The position numbers were made by a program, and so were the translations under genes. A stretch of 30,338 nt of DNA, taken from contig MSJI02000345.1 in NCBI GenBank assembly GCA_001931905.2, forward strand, positions 1 to 30,338. The letters run 5' to 3'. Below, one piece after another: positions 18,199-27,990 of this stretch. The notes below the pieces were generated by a model that was given only the letters and a program-made list of their open reading frames with translations, did no database searches and had not been told where the DNA came from. The DNA is from Cladosporium sp. IMV 00045 (lineage: Eukaryota; Ascomycota; Dothideomycetes; Cladosporiales; Cladosporiaceae). How positions within the stretch are numbered: the stretch's first letter is position 1; every line of letters starts with the position of its first letter.

Positions 18199-19974
18199 AT
18201 GGCTAGCCCAATACTTGGCCGGCTGAGCCAGAGCCGACCCTACGTCTGTCGACAATGCGCGTCGCAACTGGGCAGATCGCGCCGTCCTTTTTCCGCCAGC
18301 AGAGCGTCACGGCAAGACACCAAGCACGAGACGAACGGCAATGTGCTTGAGCTGCTTGAGGCGAGAGGATATATCAAGGAGATCGCTGGGTCAGTACCGT
18401 CGCCACGTGCCAGTGTACATACCCGAATCGTCTAACATCTATATAGTGACCGCGATGCTCTAAACCGAATCCTTCAAAAGAAACAAGTCGGCGTCTACGC
18501 GGGCATCGATCCCACCGCGCCTTCCCTGCACCTAGGCCACCTTCTCCCTCTCATGGTCCTCTTCTGGCTATACAACCACGGCCACCACACCGTCTCCCTC
18601 GTCGGTGGAGCAACAGCACGCGTCGGCGACCCGAGCGGCCGTCTCACCTCGCGCGAGAGGACTCAAGCCTCCATCCAAGAAGCGAACTTTCAGGCGCTAT
18701 ACAAGGAAGTTGGGAGGGTGTGGCAGAATGCCGCAAAGTACGGAGAAAGGCACGGGTTTGAACCTAAGCCGACGTGGAAGAAGACGCTGTTGGATAATGC
18801 GGACTGGTTGCTCAAGCTCAATGTCGTGAGTTTTCTGCAGATGCTGGGCACAGGAATGCGCATAGGCACAATGCTCGGTCGGGATACGTACGTAAGTCCA
18901 TTTGCGGTGAAGGTTGCCGGTGTATGCGCTGATACTGATTCTGTTGCGCTGCAGGGTTAAGAATAAGATGGAGAAAGGCGATGGCATGTCTTTCGCCGAG
19001 TTCACTTACCCCCTCCTGCAAGGCTGGGATTGGTGGCATATGTTTGCCAATAATGATGTGCAGCTGCAGATTGGCGGCAGTGACCAGTATGGCAACATTG
19101 TTGCCGGAATGGACGCGATCAAGCATATAGCACAGACGAGCCCTGAAGCCCTGGAAGGAAAAGACGTCCTGGACGCCAGTGGCAAAATGAAAGACGAGCT
19201 GGCCCCAATGGGTATAACCGTGCCACTCCTCACCACAGCTAGTGGTGAGAAGTTCGGCAAGAGCGCGGGAAACGCAATCTGGCTCGACAAGAACCTCACA
19301 TCACCCTTCGACCTCTACGGTGTAAGTACGCCACACATCCTTGCCTCCAACCAAGCCTAACAACATCTTCACAGTTCCTCCTCCGCTCCTCGGACGCAGA
19401 CGTCTCCCGCTATCTCTCCCTATTCACCTTCGTCCCCCTCCCCACCATCAAAGCAACCATGACCGCCCACGCCTCCGACCCCGGCAAACGCCTGGCCCAG
19501 CACCTCCTGGCAAGCGAAGTCCTCGAACTCGTCCACGGCCCCGAAGTAGCGACCCGTACTCGCGAAGAGCACCAAGCGATGCGCAACCCGACTCTGGCCA
19601 GCAAACTGCAAGGCGAACGCACGATTCTGCCGCGCTCACTCGTCGCCGGCGCACCTTTCTCGCGAATCATGTGGCACGCCGGAATCAGCGGTACGAAATC
19701 CGAAGCGGCGAGGTTGGTCAAGAGTGGAGGTGTGTACGTCGCTTCTGGCGCTGGGAGGGATGCGGAGGCGGATGGTTTGGCTTTTGCGCAGGTTAAGGAT
19801 CAGAGACCTGAGGATGTGGAGAGTTTTGTCAGTGATGGATTGATTGTTTTGAGGATGGGCAAGTGGAAGGTTAGAGTTGTCGAGGTCGTGGACGATGAGG
19901 TGTTTGAGAGGGAGGGGGAGGAGGCTCCTCCTGGTTGGGAGGAGTTTAAGGAGGGTCGGAAGGCTTCATCTTGA
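18199..19974 (+). CDS. MSY1: Mitochondrial tyrosyl-tRNA synthetase
   Basis: Class I aminoacyl-tRNA synthetase that charges mitochondrial tRNA-Tyr. Exons are 18199-18389, 18447-18887, 18955-19321 and 19375-19974, giving 532 aa. The first 40 residues are Arg/Ser-rich without acids (MASPILGRLSQSRPYVCRQC), a good mitochondrial presequence. The HIGH-type signature is HLGH (92-95), the tyrosine-binding region carries QIGGSDQYGN, and the KMSKS loop is KFGKS (310-314). A C-terminal S4-like RNA-binding segment contains HAGISGTKSEAARLVKSGG. In Neurospora the orthologue CYT-18 also helps group I introns fold in mitochondria; whether this one does cannot be seen. The second intron needs the GTACGT donor at 18888, because the adjacent GTAAGT at 18892 would lead straight to a stop. 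It is convergent with DCL1. Confidence 0.93.
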
Positions 19975-20359
19975 TGGGGCTCTTGGAGTTCCTGCGAGCG
20001 TTGTATGTATCTGTAAGAATACGTGTATTTGTAAATCTAAGGCAGATATCGAGCTTTGCGCTGCGTTTGTAGCGCGACGCCTTGGTATCATCAAGCCTTT
20101 CGAACCCTTCAAGTCAGATGCCTAGAAGAACCAATCAACCAGTTCAACCGAATCAATCGAACTAGCCAAGTTAAGCCAGCCAAACCAAAAAATTGCAAAG
20201 AGTGGATCAACCGGATTCAATCGATTCTTCTGTGTCTTTGCTCGCCGATGTCATCAAGTGTACTGCTATGCCATCTCCAACCGCTGTTCGGGACCGATGA
20301 TTTCCTTCGAGTCCCAACACAACACCACAACACCCTGCAATCGCCAAACCCCCCAAACC
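19975..20359. other. Convergent intergenic region between TyrRS and DCL1
   Basis: 385 bases holding both 3' ends. Two imperfect copies of a TCAACCGAATCAATCGA-like string occur near 20143 and 20208. No ORF with motifs and no RNA gene were seen. Confidence 0.5.
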
Positions 20360-23300
20360 TCACACACCCTTTTCGCCACCAGCAGATGTCCCAGCCTCGC
20401 CATCATCCACCTCACCACAATCGCACCTAAACCTCTCCCGAAAGTCCCTCGGCACCAGCCCCTCCAACCTCTCCAACGCCATCTTCGCCGCTCTCAACCG
20501 CCCGTACCGATCCGACTTCCCTCTATCATGAGCAACAATCTCATCATGAACCATCACAGCAACCACAACCTCCTTATCCCCCAGAACCTGCAGTGAAGGC
20601 ACCTCCCTCGACAACACCTGATACTGCCTGCACCCGTACGTCTGATCAAGCAAATGATGCAAGTGCGTGACGGGGTGGTTGTTGGCGTAGCTGTCGTAGA
20701 GGCTCATGTCTTCGAAGTACGGCTGGATGTGCACATCAAAAAAGCGCTGGACTTGCGCGTAGTCGAAGTCGGAGTCGATGAAGACGGCGCCGACGTAGGC
20801 TTCCACGATGTCGCCGAGGCACTTGGGCGGTTCGGAAATGCCCGTCCAGTAATCCTTCGAGTCCGGGCCGGCGAGGGCTTTCGCTTCGTGCATTTCAGTC
20901 GCGAAGGCGCGGATTTGCTGCTCAACGGCTGCGTTGTTGTGGCGGATGTGTTTGTAAAACCCGGTGTTGACGGCGATCATGCCGAGGGCGCGGTTGCCGA
21001 TCATGGCCATTTTGTGCTCCGTCAGCCATTGTGGGTCTTTGTCGGGGAATTTGTTGAAGATGTAGGTGATGCTGGCCATGTCGAGGAGCGCATCGCCCAG
21101 GAACTCGAGGCGTTGGTAGTTGGGGAGCTTTTCGTAGAGGTAGGGCTGGGAGGGGTGGATGAATGCTGAGCGAAGGAGGCGAGGGTAGCGGAAACGGTAG
21201 GAGTGTTCTTGCTCGACTTTCGCGGCTGTGTCTCGTTGGGAGGCTGTCGATTCTGCAGTTTGATATGCCGGGAGCTCGTAGGCTTGCGAGTAGTCGTCCC
21301 ACCTCAACATCGTGTGGCCTTTGCTGCCCACAAGCTTGGTTACGACACTGACAGCGTTGTCCCACTGGCTTCCTTGCCACTGGCCTGGCTTATCGTGAGC
21401 CATGAAAGCTGCACCGATCATCGCTTCGGAAACGTCGGCGATCGTCTTCTCGCCTAGGTTGTGCTTCGACCCCACTCTCTCTTCTTCCTCAGTTTCCTCC
21501 GTCTTCTGCGCACCCTTGCCCACAAGCAGCTTCAAGCCCTCCGGATACCATAGCCGTCTGGAGAATGCTCTGCTGCGGATGTACTCATGTAGCTTGAGCT
21601 CTTTAGCCATCTCGAACAGGTTCTTATTGCAAAGCATGAGCATTCGTCTGACGTGGAATTCGAACTCGTTGTCGTTGGGATTTTGGATGAATGTCGAGAT
21701 AGTCGTCGCAGTCTTGAGGAAGCAGTCGCCCATGAACTCCAAGCGCTCATAGTTATTACCCATGCCGTGCTGGAAGTTGATGCGCTGCTCCGTGTCGTGC
21801 TCACCGCTGTTGTCCGAGTCTTTGGTGATAGCAGCGAGTGCCATTGCGGGATTGCACTTCACGCCTACCAGGTCAACTGCCTCAAGCCCAATGAGATAGG
21901 ACTCAAAGCGCCAAATGATGGCAGGCCAAGTGAAGCACGACGCGGCCAGTGATGGAGGCAGAACTGATATCCGGAGTGGCTGAGGGCAAAGGAAGGCCAG
22001 AGTCGAGTCTTTGAGCTCCTTTGGGACAGGTGAGGCCAGCATGTTGCGGCGGGTGACTACCTTTTCGGTCTCCATCACGGGTTGGTTGAGATCCCAGATA
22101 TCCTTGAACTTCTCGCGGGTGCTTTTGAACATGCTGTTGCTGTAGTTCAAGATGGTACCTTTCCATTTGCTTTTGGCGGTGCCTTCTGGCACAGGATCAA
22201 GAGGCTTGAGAGTCTCGCTGACGCCTTTAGAGTAGAACTTGCGGCCACCATCCCACTTGTCCACAATGAAGCGGTCGACCAGATCGTGATCTGGCATCTT
22301 TGCCGACCATTCGTATTCCTCCTTGTCGGCCACGCACTTCATGAGGTTCCAGTTCAGGATAGAGGACCCGGATTCACCGTTCTTGTACTGCAAATTTTCG
22401 ACAGGGGCCAGCCAGTATGAAAAGTCGCTGGGTGTGTTATCGTAAGTCTTGCTGAACACGTCTTTGAAGACCCGCAACGTGAAGAGATTGAACAAGTTCA
22501 AGGTATCCTCGGACACCTTCAATGGAGCTGTGATGAAGTGTGCGACGACCGGTGTCTCCCTGCCATCGTTCAAGAAGATGGGAAACTGTGGGAAATCCGG
22601 CATTGGTGTCCTAGTAAGCATTGCAAACGGCCCATGATCGCGCTCAAGGCCTTCTGGGAAATCGATGATAGTGATGAAGAGCTCCTCGGGTAAGCTGCCT
22701 CTCGTCTGTTCCCAAATAATCGGCTTGGTCTTCATGTCATAAGCGAGCGTCTTCTTCGAGTTCACGGCCAGCTGCGCGTTGCACATTGCTGGCAAGCGCT
22801 TGACGTAGATTGGCTGCAAGTGTTCATCTAGGAACGACTTCTTCCGTAGCTCAACACAGGCCTCGAATGCAGCAGACCGTTTAGCCAGTGTCTTCTTCCC
22901 ACGTAATAGACCCACTGCAGATCGTACTGGCGAGCCAGGGGGAAGAATGACTTCTGCGATGAACTTGGAGCCAGAGCTGGTTACTGCGTAGGTAGGATGT
23001 TGCGGCTCGTCGGCATCTGTTGGGACTTGCGACACAAAGTTGGCCAAAAAGCCAAGTGCATTGCCATATGTCAGTTTCGCACCGGTCGAGGGCTCAATGT
23101 ACACTCGCAGATTTTTCTCTTTGGCGATGAGCTCTTTGATGGCATCCTCATTTCCAGATATCAGCCGGTCCTCTGGCATGCGCCCACAGAAGCTCTTCAT
23201 CTCCCCTTCTCTGAGGCGTACATCTTGCATAAGCTCATATTCGATCGAGTTGCCCCTCTCGACCATGTGTATGAACTTTGAATTGTGCTGTCTCGCTCTG

Positions 23301-24913
23301 CCGCGCGACTGGACGTATTGAACCATGGTATTGTACAAAGAAAAGCGAACGACAAGGTTGCAGTCTGGTACATCGAGGCCTTCCTCGGCCACTGAGGTCA
23401 CAAAAAGGCAATTGAGCTCTCCGTTTCGAAATCGCGCCATCGTCACGACTTGTTGTCGGAAAGTGTACTTTTGCTCTGCGAGATCGGTATTGCCAGAACC
23501 GGTCAAGAAACCAGCTTGAAGGTGAGTTATCTTCAGTCGTTGGAAGAGGCCGGCGAGCAAGCGCGCAGAGTGTCTTTGCTGGACGAAAACCAGACACCTT
23601 TGTTTGGAAGGCCGCTCGAATTGCTCATTAAGGAACTTCGCGAGAGTTTGGACCTTGACGCTGAGGTCGTCCTTGTCGTGGGTAAAATCTGGCCGAGCTT
23701 TCCATCTCCCTAGTACGTACTCGGAAGCCCGTCGCACTTCTGCCAAAATCCTGTCGAGATCCTCTCTGGATTGACTGGTAGAAGTCTCATAGAATCTTTG
23801 CTCCACGATAGCCTCGTATCTGCGCAGCTTGTTCTCGGCAAGTCCATCCACGAGATATTGATCGGCACACCAGGGGCCTAATTCTGCGGCAGCATCTTTG
23901 GCTGTGTTGAAGAGCTTCCAGAAAACTTCGATATGACCAAAGCGCGCTTTGGTGGCAGCCAGGAATTCGGTCTCGAATGGTAGCTTGAGCTGGCCGTATA
24001 GTAGAACCTGCTCTACCCTGCTTTTGAGTGCTTGCTGGAAGCTAAGGTCGGTGGCAGTTGCGATTTGGCTGTGAAGTAGGCATTCGAGTTCATCTGCTGC
24101 TTGCACGACATCGCTCTTGGAATCAACAGGGCTAGCGGTCATGCCAAAGACTCTCGGGCGTGAGTCGCGTTCGGTCTCGGCAAAATAGTGGTCTTTGATA
24201 ACTTTTGCGTAAGCATGATTCTTTTTGGTGTGGTGCGCTTCATCAAAAACGAGCAGGTTGATCTGTCGGATGGTTATGTAGCCTCGCGCAAGGCAATGCA
24301 GCAGAATGTCTGCAGTGCAAACAATCACCCTGTTTTCTGAGAAGTGCTGATCCCAGACCGCCTGGGACCAAGTATTTGTACTCATAGAGCCACAAAAGCG
24401 GGCTATCTTGTGGTCAAGGTTTGCTTCCAGCACAGCATGCTGTTGGAAAACGAGGGTTACGGAAGGCACGAGAAAGAATGCGATTTTATGTTGTCTTCCA
24501 ACGGCTCGTGACTCGAGCTCTTGGTCAATGACCCAGCGAATGAGGAGCACGGCGATAAGAGTCTTGCCGGAGCCAGTATCAAGCACAGCGATTGTGTTCT
24601 GGTGTTTCGCTCTTTCGAACAGCTCGAGTTGGTACTCGCGGGGATTCTTGACAATCTCGGTGCTTTCGCTCTTTGCCATGAGAGATGGGATGCTGCCAAG
24701 CTCGTGTTCTTTCTCCTCGGAATACAGTTTCTTGCGTTTCTGCGTGGGAATTTGAGCTGCCTCGGTCTTGAGCCATGATTCAAAGAAGGTCTTTTGTGCC
24801 CGACGCTTTTCTGTCAGTGTAGGCGGTGCGCCTGGCAATGGTACAGACTCGTCTTCAGCATCCCAATCCAGGTTGTCGTCATCTTGGACGATCTTGCCCT
24901 CGTCCAGTGTCAT
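20360..24913 (-). CDS. DCL1: Dicer-like protein 1 (RNase III/helicase)
   Basis: RNA-interference endonuclease that cuts long dsRNA into small RNAs. It is one uninterrupted frame of 1517 aa, the normal DCL1 length. Domains in order: DExD/H helicase with LDTGSGKT (111-118), DEAH (224-227) and MTASP (258-262); helicase C domain with TSVAEEGLDVPDC (506-518) and QSRGRARQ (535-542); Dicer dimerisation fold (about 600-700); PAZ-like region (about 840-960, weakly seen); RNase IIIa with ERLEFMGD (Glu1059, Asp1063) and DVSEAMIGA (Asp1160, Glu1163); RNase IIIb with QRLEFLGD (Glu1270, Asp1274) and GDIVEAYVGA (Asp1368, Glu1371); C-terminal dsRNA-binding region. All catalytic acids are present, so it looks active. 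Cys1428, a His at 1456 or 1462, Cys1497 and Cys1499 could form the zinc site known from fission yeast Dcr1. The helicase sequence favours DCL1 over DCL2. Confidence 0.95.
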   Translation of the reverse strand: MTLDEGKIVQDDDNLDWDAEDESVPLPGAPPTLTEKRRAQKTFFESWLKTEAAQIPTQKRKKLYSEEKEHELGSIPSLMAKSESTEIVKNPREYQLELFERAKHQNTIAVLDTGSGKTLIAVLLIRWVIDQELESRAVGRQHKIAFFLVPSVTLVFQQHAVLEANLDHKIARFCGSMSTNTWSQAVWDQHFSENRVIVCTADILLHCLARGYITIRQINLLVFDEAHHTKKNHAYAKVIKDHYFAETERDSRPRVFGMTASPVDSKSDVVQAADELECLLHSQIATATDLSFQQALKSRVEQVLLYGQLKLPFETEFLAATKARFGHIEVFWKLFNTAKDAAAELGPWCADQYLVDGLAENKLRRYEAIVEQRFYETSTSQSREDLDRILAEVRRASEYVLGRWKARPDFTHDKDDLSVKVQTLAKFLNEQFERPSKQRCLVFVQQRHSARLLAGLFQRLKITHLQAGFLTGSGNTDLAEQKYTFRQQVVTMARFRNGELNCLFVTSVAEEGLDVPDCNLVVRFSLYNTMVQYVQSRGRARQHNSKFIHMVERGNSIEYELMQDVRLREGEMKSFCGRMPEDRLISGNEDAIKELIAKEKNLRVYIEPSTGAKLTYGNALGFLANFVSQVPTDADEPQHPTYAVTSSGSKFIAEVILPPGSPVRSAVGLLRGKKTLAKRSAAFEACVELRKKSFLDEHLQPIYVKRLPAMCNAQLAVNSKKTLAYDMKTKPIIWEQTRGSLPEELFITIIDFPEGLERDHGPFAMLTRTPMPDFPQFPIFLNDGRETPVVAHFITAPLKVSEDTLNLFNLFTLRVFKDVFSKTYDNTPSDFSYWLAPVENLQYKNGESGSSILNWNLMKCVADKEEYEWSAKMPDHDLVDRFIVDKWDGGRKFYSKGVSETLKPLDPVPEGTAKSKWKGTILNYSNSMFKSTREKFKDIWDLNQPVMETEKVVTRRNMLASPVPKELKDSTLAFLCPQPLRISVLPPSLAASCFTWPAIIWRFESYLIGLEAVDLVGVKCNPAMALAAITKDSDNSGEHDTEQRINFQHGMGNNYERLEFMGDCFLKTATTISTFIQNPNDNEFEFHVRRMLMLCNKNLFEMAKELKLHEYIRSRAFSRRLWYPEGLKLLVGKGAQKTEETEEEERVGSKHNLGEKTIADVSEAMIGAAFMAHDKPGQWQGSQWDNAVSVVTKLVGSKGHTMLRWDDYSQAYELPAYQTAESTASQRDTAAKVEQEHSYRFRYPRLLRSAFIHPSQPYLYEKLPNYQRLEFLGDALLDMASITYIFNKFPDKDPQWLTEHKMAMIGNRALGMIAVNTGFYKHIRHNNAAVEQQIRAFATEMHEAKALAGPDSKDYWTGISEPPKCLGDIVEAYVGAVFIDSDFDYAQVQRFFDVHIQPYFEDMSLYDSYANNHPVTHLHHLLDQTYGCRQYQVLSREVPSLQVLGDKEVVVAVMVHDEIVAHDRGKSDRYGRLRAAKMALERLEGLVPRDFRERFRCDCGEVDDGEAGTSAGGEKGV

Positions 24914-25410
24914 TGTTGATCAGTCGCTGTGGCAGCTTCCAGAGAATGTGTTCTCGTCCGGCCGTCCTTAAGAATGATTGAGGAGCACCTAATGCTTTCA
25001 CCTAAAGCATCTCATTTGAAAATAGTATTGATGAAGATGTACGCTCATGAAAGGTAGAGATGGAATGTTTGTTGTTGAAACAAACACTGTCGAGCGTCGA
25101 CTCGCTTGCATACCTCATGTAGGAAATCGCTCCTTCCACATGTGAGGAAGCAAGCGCAAACAACATGCACATGCAAACATACCTGAGGCAATTTATGGAA
25201 GTAAGTGAACGGTGTTTCCCTTGACTCTCTTCATGCGATGCCATGAAGGGAGAAGTGAACGACCCACCGACAAGGGAGAAGGCCAAAAGGACCGGGCCGT
25301 ACAGCCGCTTTCACATGCTCCCACCTCACAGCTACCTGTTTAGGAAAGTACGTCTGAATGAAGTCCAAACGAAGCATCCCACTCGATCACCAAAACACCC
25401 TCACGCCACA
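24914..25410. promoter_or_regulatory. Bidirectional promoter region between DCL1 and TAP42
   Basis: 497 bases separate the two divergent starts. A perfect palindromic E-box CACATGTG lies at 25137-25144. An ATG at 25243 is in frame with TAP42 without a stop and would add 56 residues; that stretch does not look like TAP42 and is treated as leader. Confidence 0.5.
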
Positions 25411-26475
25411 ATGGCCGAAGAACCGCGCAGCATCCGCTCCGTCTACGACGATGCCGAACAACGACGCAACATTCTGGAGAATTCCCCCAGCAACTCCCCA
25501 GCATATCAAGACAGCCTCCTCGCCGCCCTGCAGCTCTACGAACAGTGTCTAAGCATAGCAGACCGCATCTCCCTCTTCAGCCCCAACGAATCCCTCGAAG
25601 ACATCACCTCCGTCGACCTTCAATTCCTCCTCCTGCACTTCCGTGTTGCCGAGCTCTGCATGCGAATCAACGGACAAAACCGCAAGGACATCCTGCAAGC
25701 CGCCCAGCGCCACTACGAGCAATACCTCAAGCTCCTCGACAACTACGACATCCTCGAGAAAAGCGACGCCAACCTGCTCGAACAGTTCCGCGAATCGCCC
25801 ACCACATTCTCCACAGCGCAGACCAACGACCCAGCCACAAAACGCGACATCAAAATCAAGCGATTCAAAGCAGAGAAGTCCCTCAAGCAAAAACTGGAAT
25901 ACCTGCGCCGCAACCCCTCCGTCCTGCACAACGACGACGACGCCTACCGCGAGCTGCAACTCACCAACATCGCCTACAGCACGCACCAGACCTTCGCTTC
26001 GCTCGAGTCCATCGCGCAGGAACTGCACATCCTGTCTCTCGCACCCCCCGGCCCACCGCCCGACTACTCGCAACCGGCGCCGGAAGACTCGCGCGACCGC
26101 TCGCGCAATCAAGCCGAGTTCAGCGAGCGCCTGGATGCGCCGCACCTCTCGGCGGGCATGAAGGGTCCGCTGCTCGACAGCAAGGGCAAGCCGCTGCGGC
26201 CTTTCACGCTGCTTGGTAGTAAGAGGCAGGAGTTCTCGGAGGGGGTGTTTCGGCCGGATCATAATCTGCCGACCATGTCGATTGACGAGTATTTGGAGGA
26301 GGAGAGGAAGCGGGGTGGGATTATTGAGGGAGGTGGGGAGAAGAGTGGGATCAAGCCGCAGGTCGATGAGGATGATTATGAGATCGCCGATAGGGAGACC
26401 ATGAAGGCCAGGGAGTGGGATGAGTATGTCGAGCAGAATCCGAAGGGGAGTGGGAATACGATTAATAGAGGTTGA
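25411..26475 (+). CDS. TAP42: TAP42-family PP2A-associated protein
   Basis: Regulatory partner of PP2A-type phosphatase catalytic subunits in TOR signalling (yeast Tap42, human IGBP1/alpha4). It is a single exon of 354 aa, normal for the family. The N-terminal two thirds are helical, TPR-like: LLAALQLYEQCLSIADRISL, VDLQFLLLHFRVAELCMRI and AAQRHYEQYLKLLDNYDIL. Basic residues in the middle (KRDIKIKRFKAEKSLKQKLE) match the region known to contact the phosphatase. The C-terminal half holds the conserved segments RPFTLLGSKRQEFSEGVFRP and NLPTMSIDEYLEEERKRGG, and the end has DYEIADRETMKAREWDEYVE. The start at 25411 was chosen because family similarity begins there. It is convergent with FIP1. Confidence 0.95.
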   Translation: MAEEPRSIRSVYDDAEQRRNILENSPSNSPAYQDSLLAALQLYEQCLSIADRISLFSPNESLEDITSVDLQFLLLHFRVAELCMRINGQNRKDILQAAQRHYEQYLKLLDNYDILEKSDANLLEQFRESPTTFSTAQTNDPATKRDIKIKRFKAEKSLKQKLEYLRRNPSVLHNDDDAYRELQLTNIAYSTHQTFASLESIAQELHILSLAPPGPPPDYSQPAPEDSRDRSRNQAEFSERLDAPHLSAGMKGPLLDSKGKPLRPFTLLGSKRQEFSEGVFRPDHNLPTMSIDEYLEEERKRGGIIEGGGEKSGIKPQVDEDDYEIADRETMKAREWDEYVEQNPKGSGNTINRG

Positions 26476-26826
26476 AGGTGGGGGGCATGAATGAATGAAA
26501 TGCACGGGAAATGGAGTGTGATACCTCATGATTGATTGAGTGTCGTGGTGGCTGCTCATTGTCTGCTGTGCGTTGTTGCAGAGCTCGTTGCTGTTTGCAA
26601 GGATAAGGCATGGTTCTTCGAGGTAAACCAGCCAGATCACTGTTAGTGGTACCGAAAAAGCGTAGCAACTATTGAAGTGAAGACGGCCAGGTTTGTCAAG
26701 GCTGAAAAGTCATATTTTGGTCTCGTCATATCCATCGCTATCTCAAAGCCTCTACCGTGAACCGGGAAGCTGTTCCCACCCATCTTCACAACGCCATGAA
26801 CGCCATGCTGGCCCGCAAGAGCAAGA
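26476..26826. other. Convergent intergenic region between TAP42 and FIP1
   Basis: 351 bases between two stop codons, holding both 3' UTRs. No ORF or RNA structure of note. Confidence 0.5.
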
Positions 26827-27990
26827 TTAATAGTAGCCTCTCCCCCTCCTCCCTCCCCTCCCCCTACCGCCTCCGCCACCGTGCCCGCCCATACCGCCTT
26901 GCTCCTGCTGCATGATAGCGATCTGCTGCGCACTGAGGCCTTCGGTGTTCATGCCACCTCCAAAACCCTGTCCACCACCACTCGGCCCGGAAGGCGGCTG
27001 GAACTGACCCTGCCCTTGCTGTCCTCCAAACCCACCCTGGCCGCCAAATCCAGGCCCTCCAGGAGGCTGAGGCGTGTGCCCTCCTCCGCCTCCCCCGCCG
27101 GGACCGCCGGGCATGCCGCCCATCATCGCCATGAACTGGTTCATGTCCATCTTGATGGGGTCCATGCCCTGCGCCATCATCATCTGCATCATCTGGTCCA
27201 TGTCAGGCATCCCGGGCGGCGCGGGGCCGGGCATCCCCGGCATCCCGCCGCCGCCCAGCATGGCTTTCATCTGCATGTCTTCTTCTTTCTGCTGAGCGAT
27301 CGTGCCCGTCATGCTCTGCTGCCGCACGCAGTACTGCGTCCACGTGTACTCGTCGAAGCCGTAGTTGAAGAAGTCCGTCTGGTCGGTGCCGGGCAGGCGC
27401 CAGAGTTTCGAGTTGTCCGCCAGGTCGGCGTCGATGTCGAGGAGGGTTATGGGTTTGTTCACCCCGGGCCAGGTGGGGTTGGCTTCGAGGTTGATGGTGC
27501 TTGTGCGGATTTGGGGGAAGTCTTTGCCTTCTTTGCCGGCGTGGGTGGGTGCGCCTCGGAGGGTGGTGGTTGTTGTTGTGCTGGTCGCATGTTCGGTTTT
27601 GGGGATCTTCGAGGGTGGTGAAGGGTCGATTGATGCTGTGCGATCGTGTGGTGCTGGTTGTGGCTTTGCTGATGTTGCGCGCGGCGGGCTGTGTGAAAGT
27701 TAGACCGAGGGCATGTATAACAATTAAAGCAGCAGGGCGCGACGTACACCGACTCTGATTTCACGCCTTCGGGTCGCTCAGTCGTGATTTGGATATCCTG
27801 TGCGGTGGGACATTAGAATGACATTGCTTGCTATGTATGGTGTGGAATGGACTCGTACATCTTCACTGTCCTCTTCCTCCTCGCTCACGTCCATCTGCTC
27901 GGCCTTGATGGGAGCATCGCCATTTGCCGGCGCCTGTTCTGCACTGTTTGGCTGGGCGCTGCCATAGAGATCATCCTCTTCGTCCTCCAT
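26827..27990 (-). CDS. FIP1: FIP1-type pre-mRNA polyadenylation factor subunit
   Basis: Subunit of the cleavage and polyadenylation factor that tethers poly(A) polymerase. Three exons are read on the minus strand: 27990-27859, 27797-27748 and 27688-26827, giving 347 aa. The N-terminus is acidic (MEDEEDDLYG, later VSEEEEDSED), then DIQITTERPEGVKSES. The Fip1 motif is at about residues 155-177 (KLWRLPGTDQTDFFNYGFDE, then YTW), preceded by NLEANPTWPGVNKPITLLDI. The C-terminal half is Met/Pro/Gly-rich and ends in an RGG-like tail (GGRGRGGRRGRGYY). The second donor must be the GTACGT at 27747; ending the exon one dinucleotide earlier puts exon 3 in a frame that loses the Fip1 segment. The very short exon 2 (50 nt) makes this gene easy to mis-predict. 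It is divergent from NUP49. Confidence 0.92.

Noticed and set aside
20143..20232. Imperfect direct repeats in the TyrRS-DCL1 gap
   Set aside because: Short and degenerate, in low-complexity A/C-rich sequence; no function can be argued.
25243..25410. 56-residue N-terminal extension of TAP42
   Set aside because: No stop in between, but the sequence is not TAP42-like and precedes the family start; treated as leader.
25549..26640. 363-codon minus-strand frame
   Set aside because: Antisense shadow of TAP42; the plus strand has clear family motifs.
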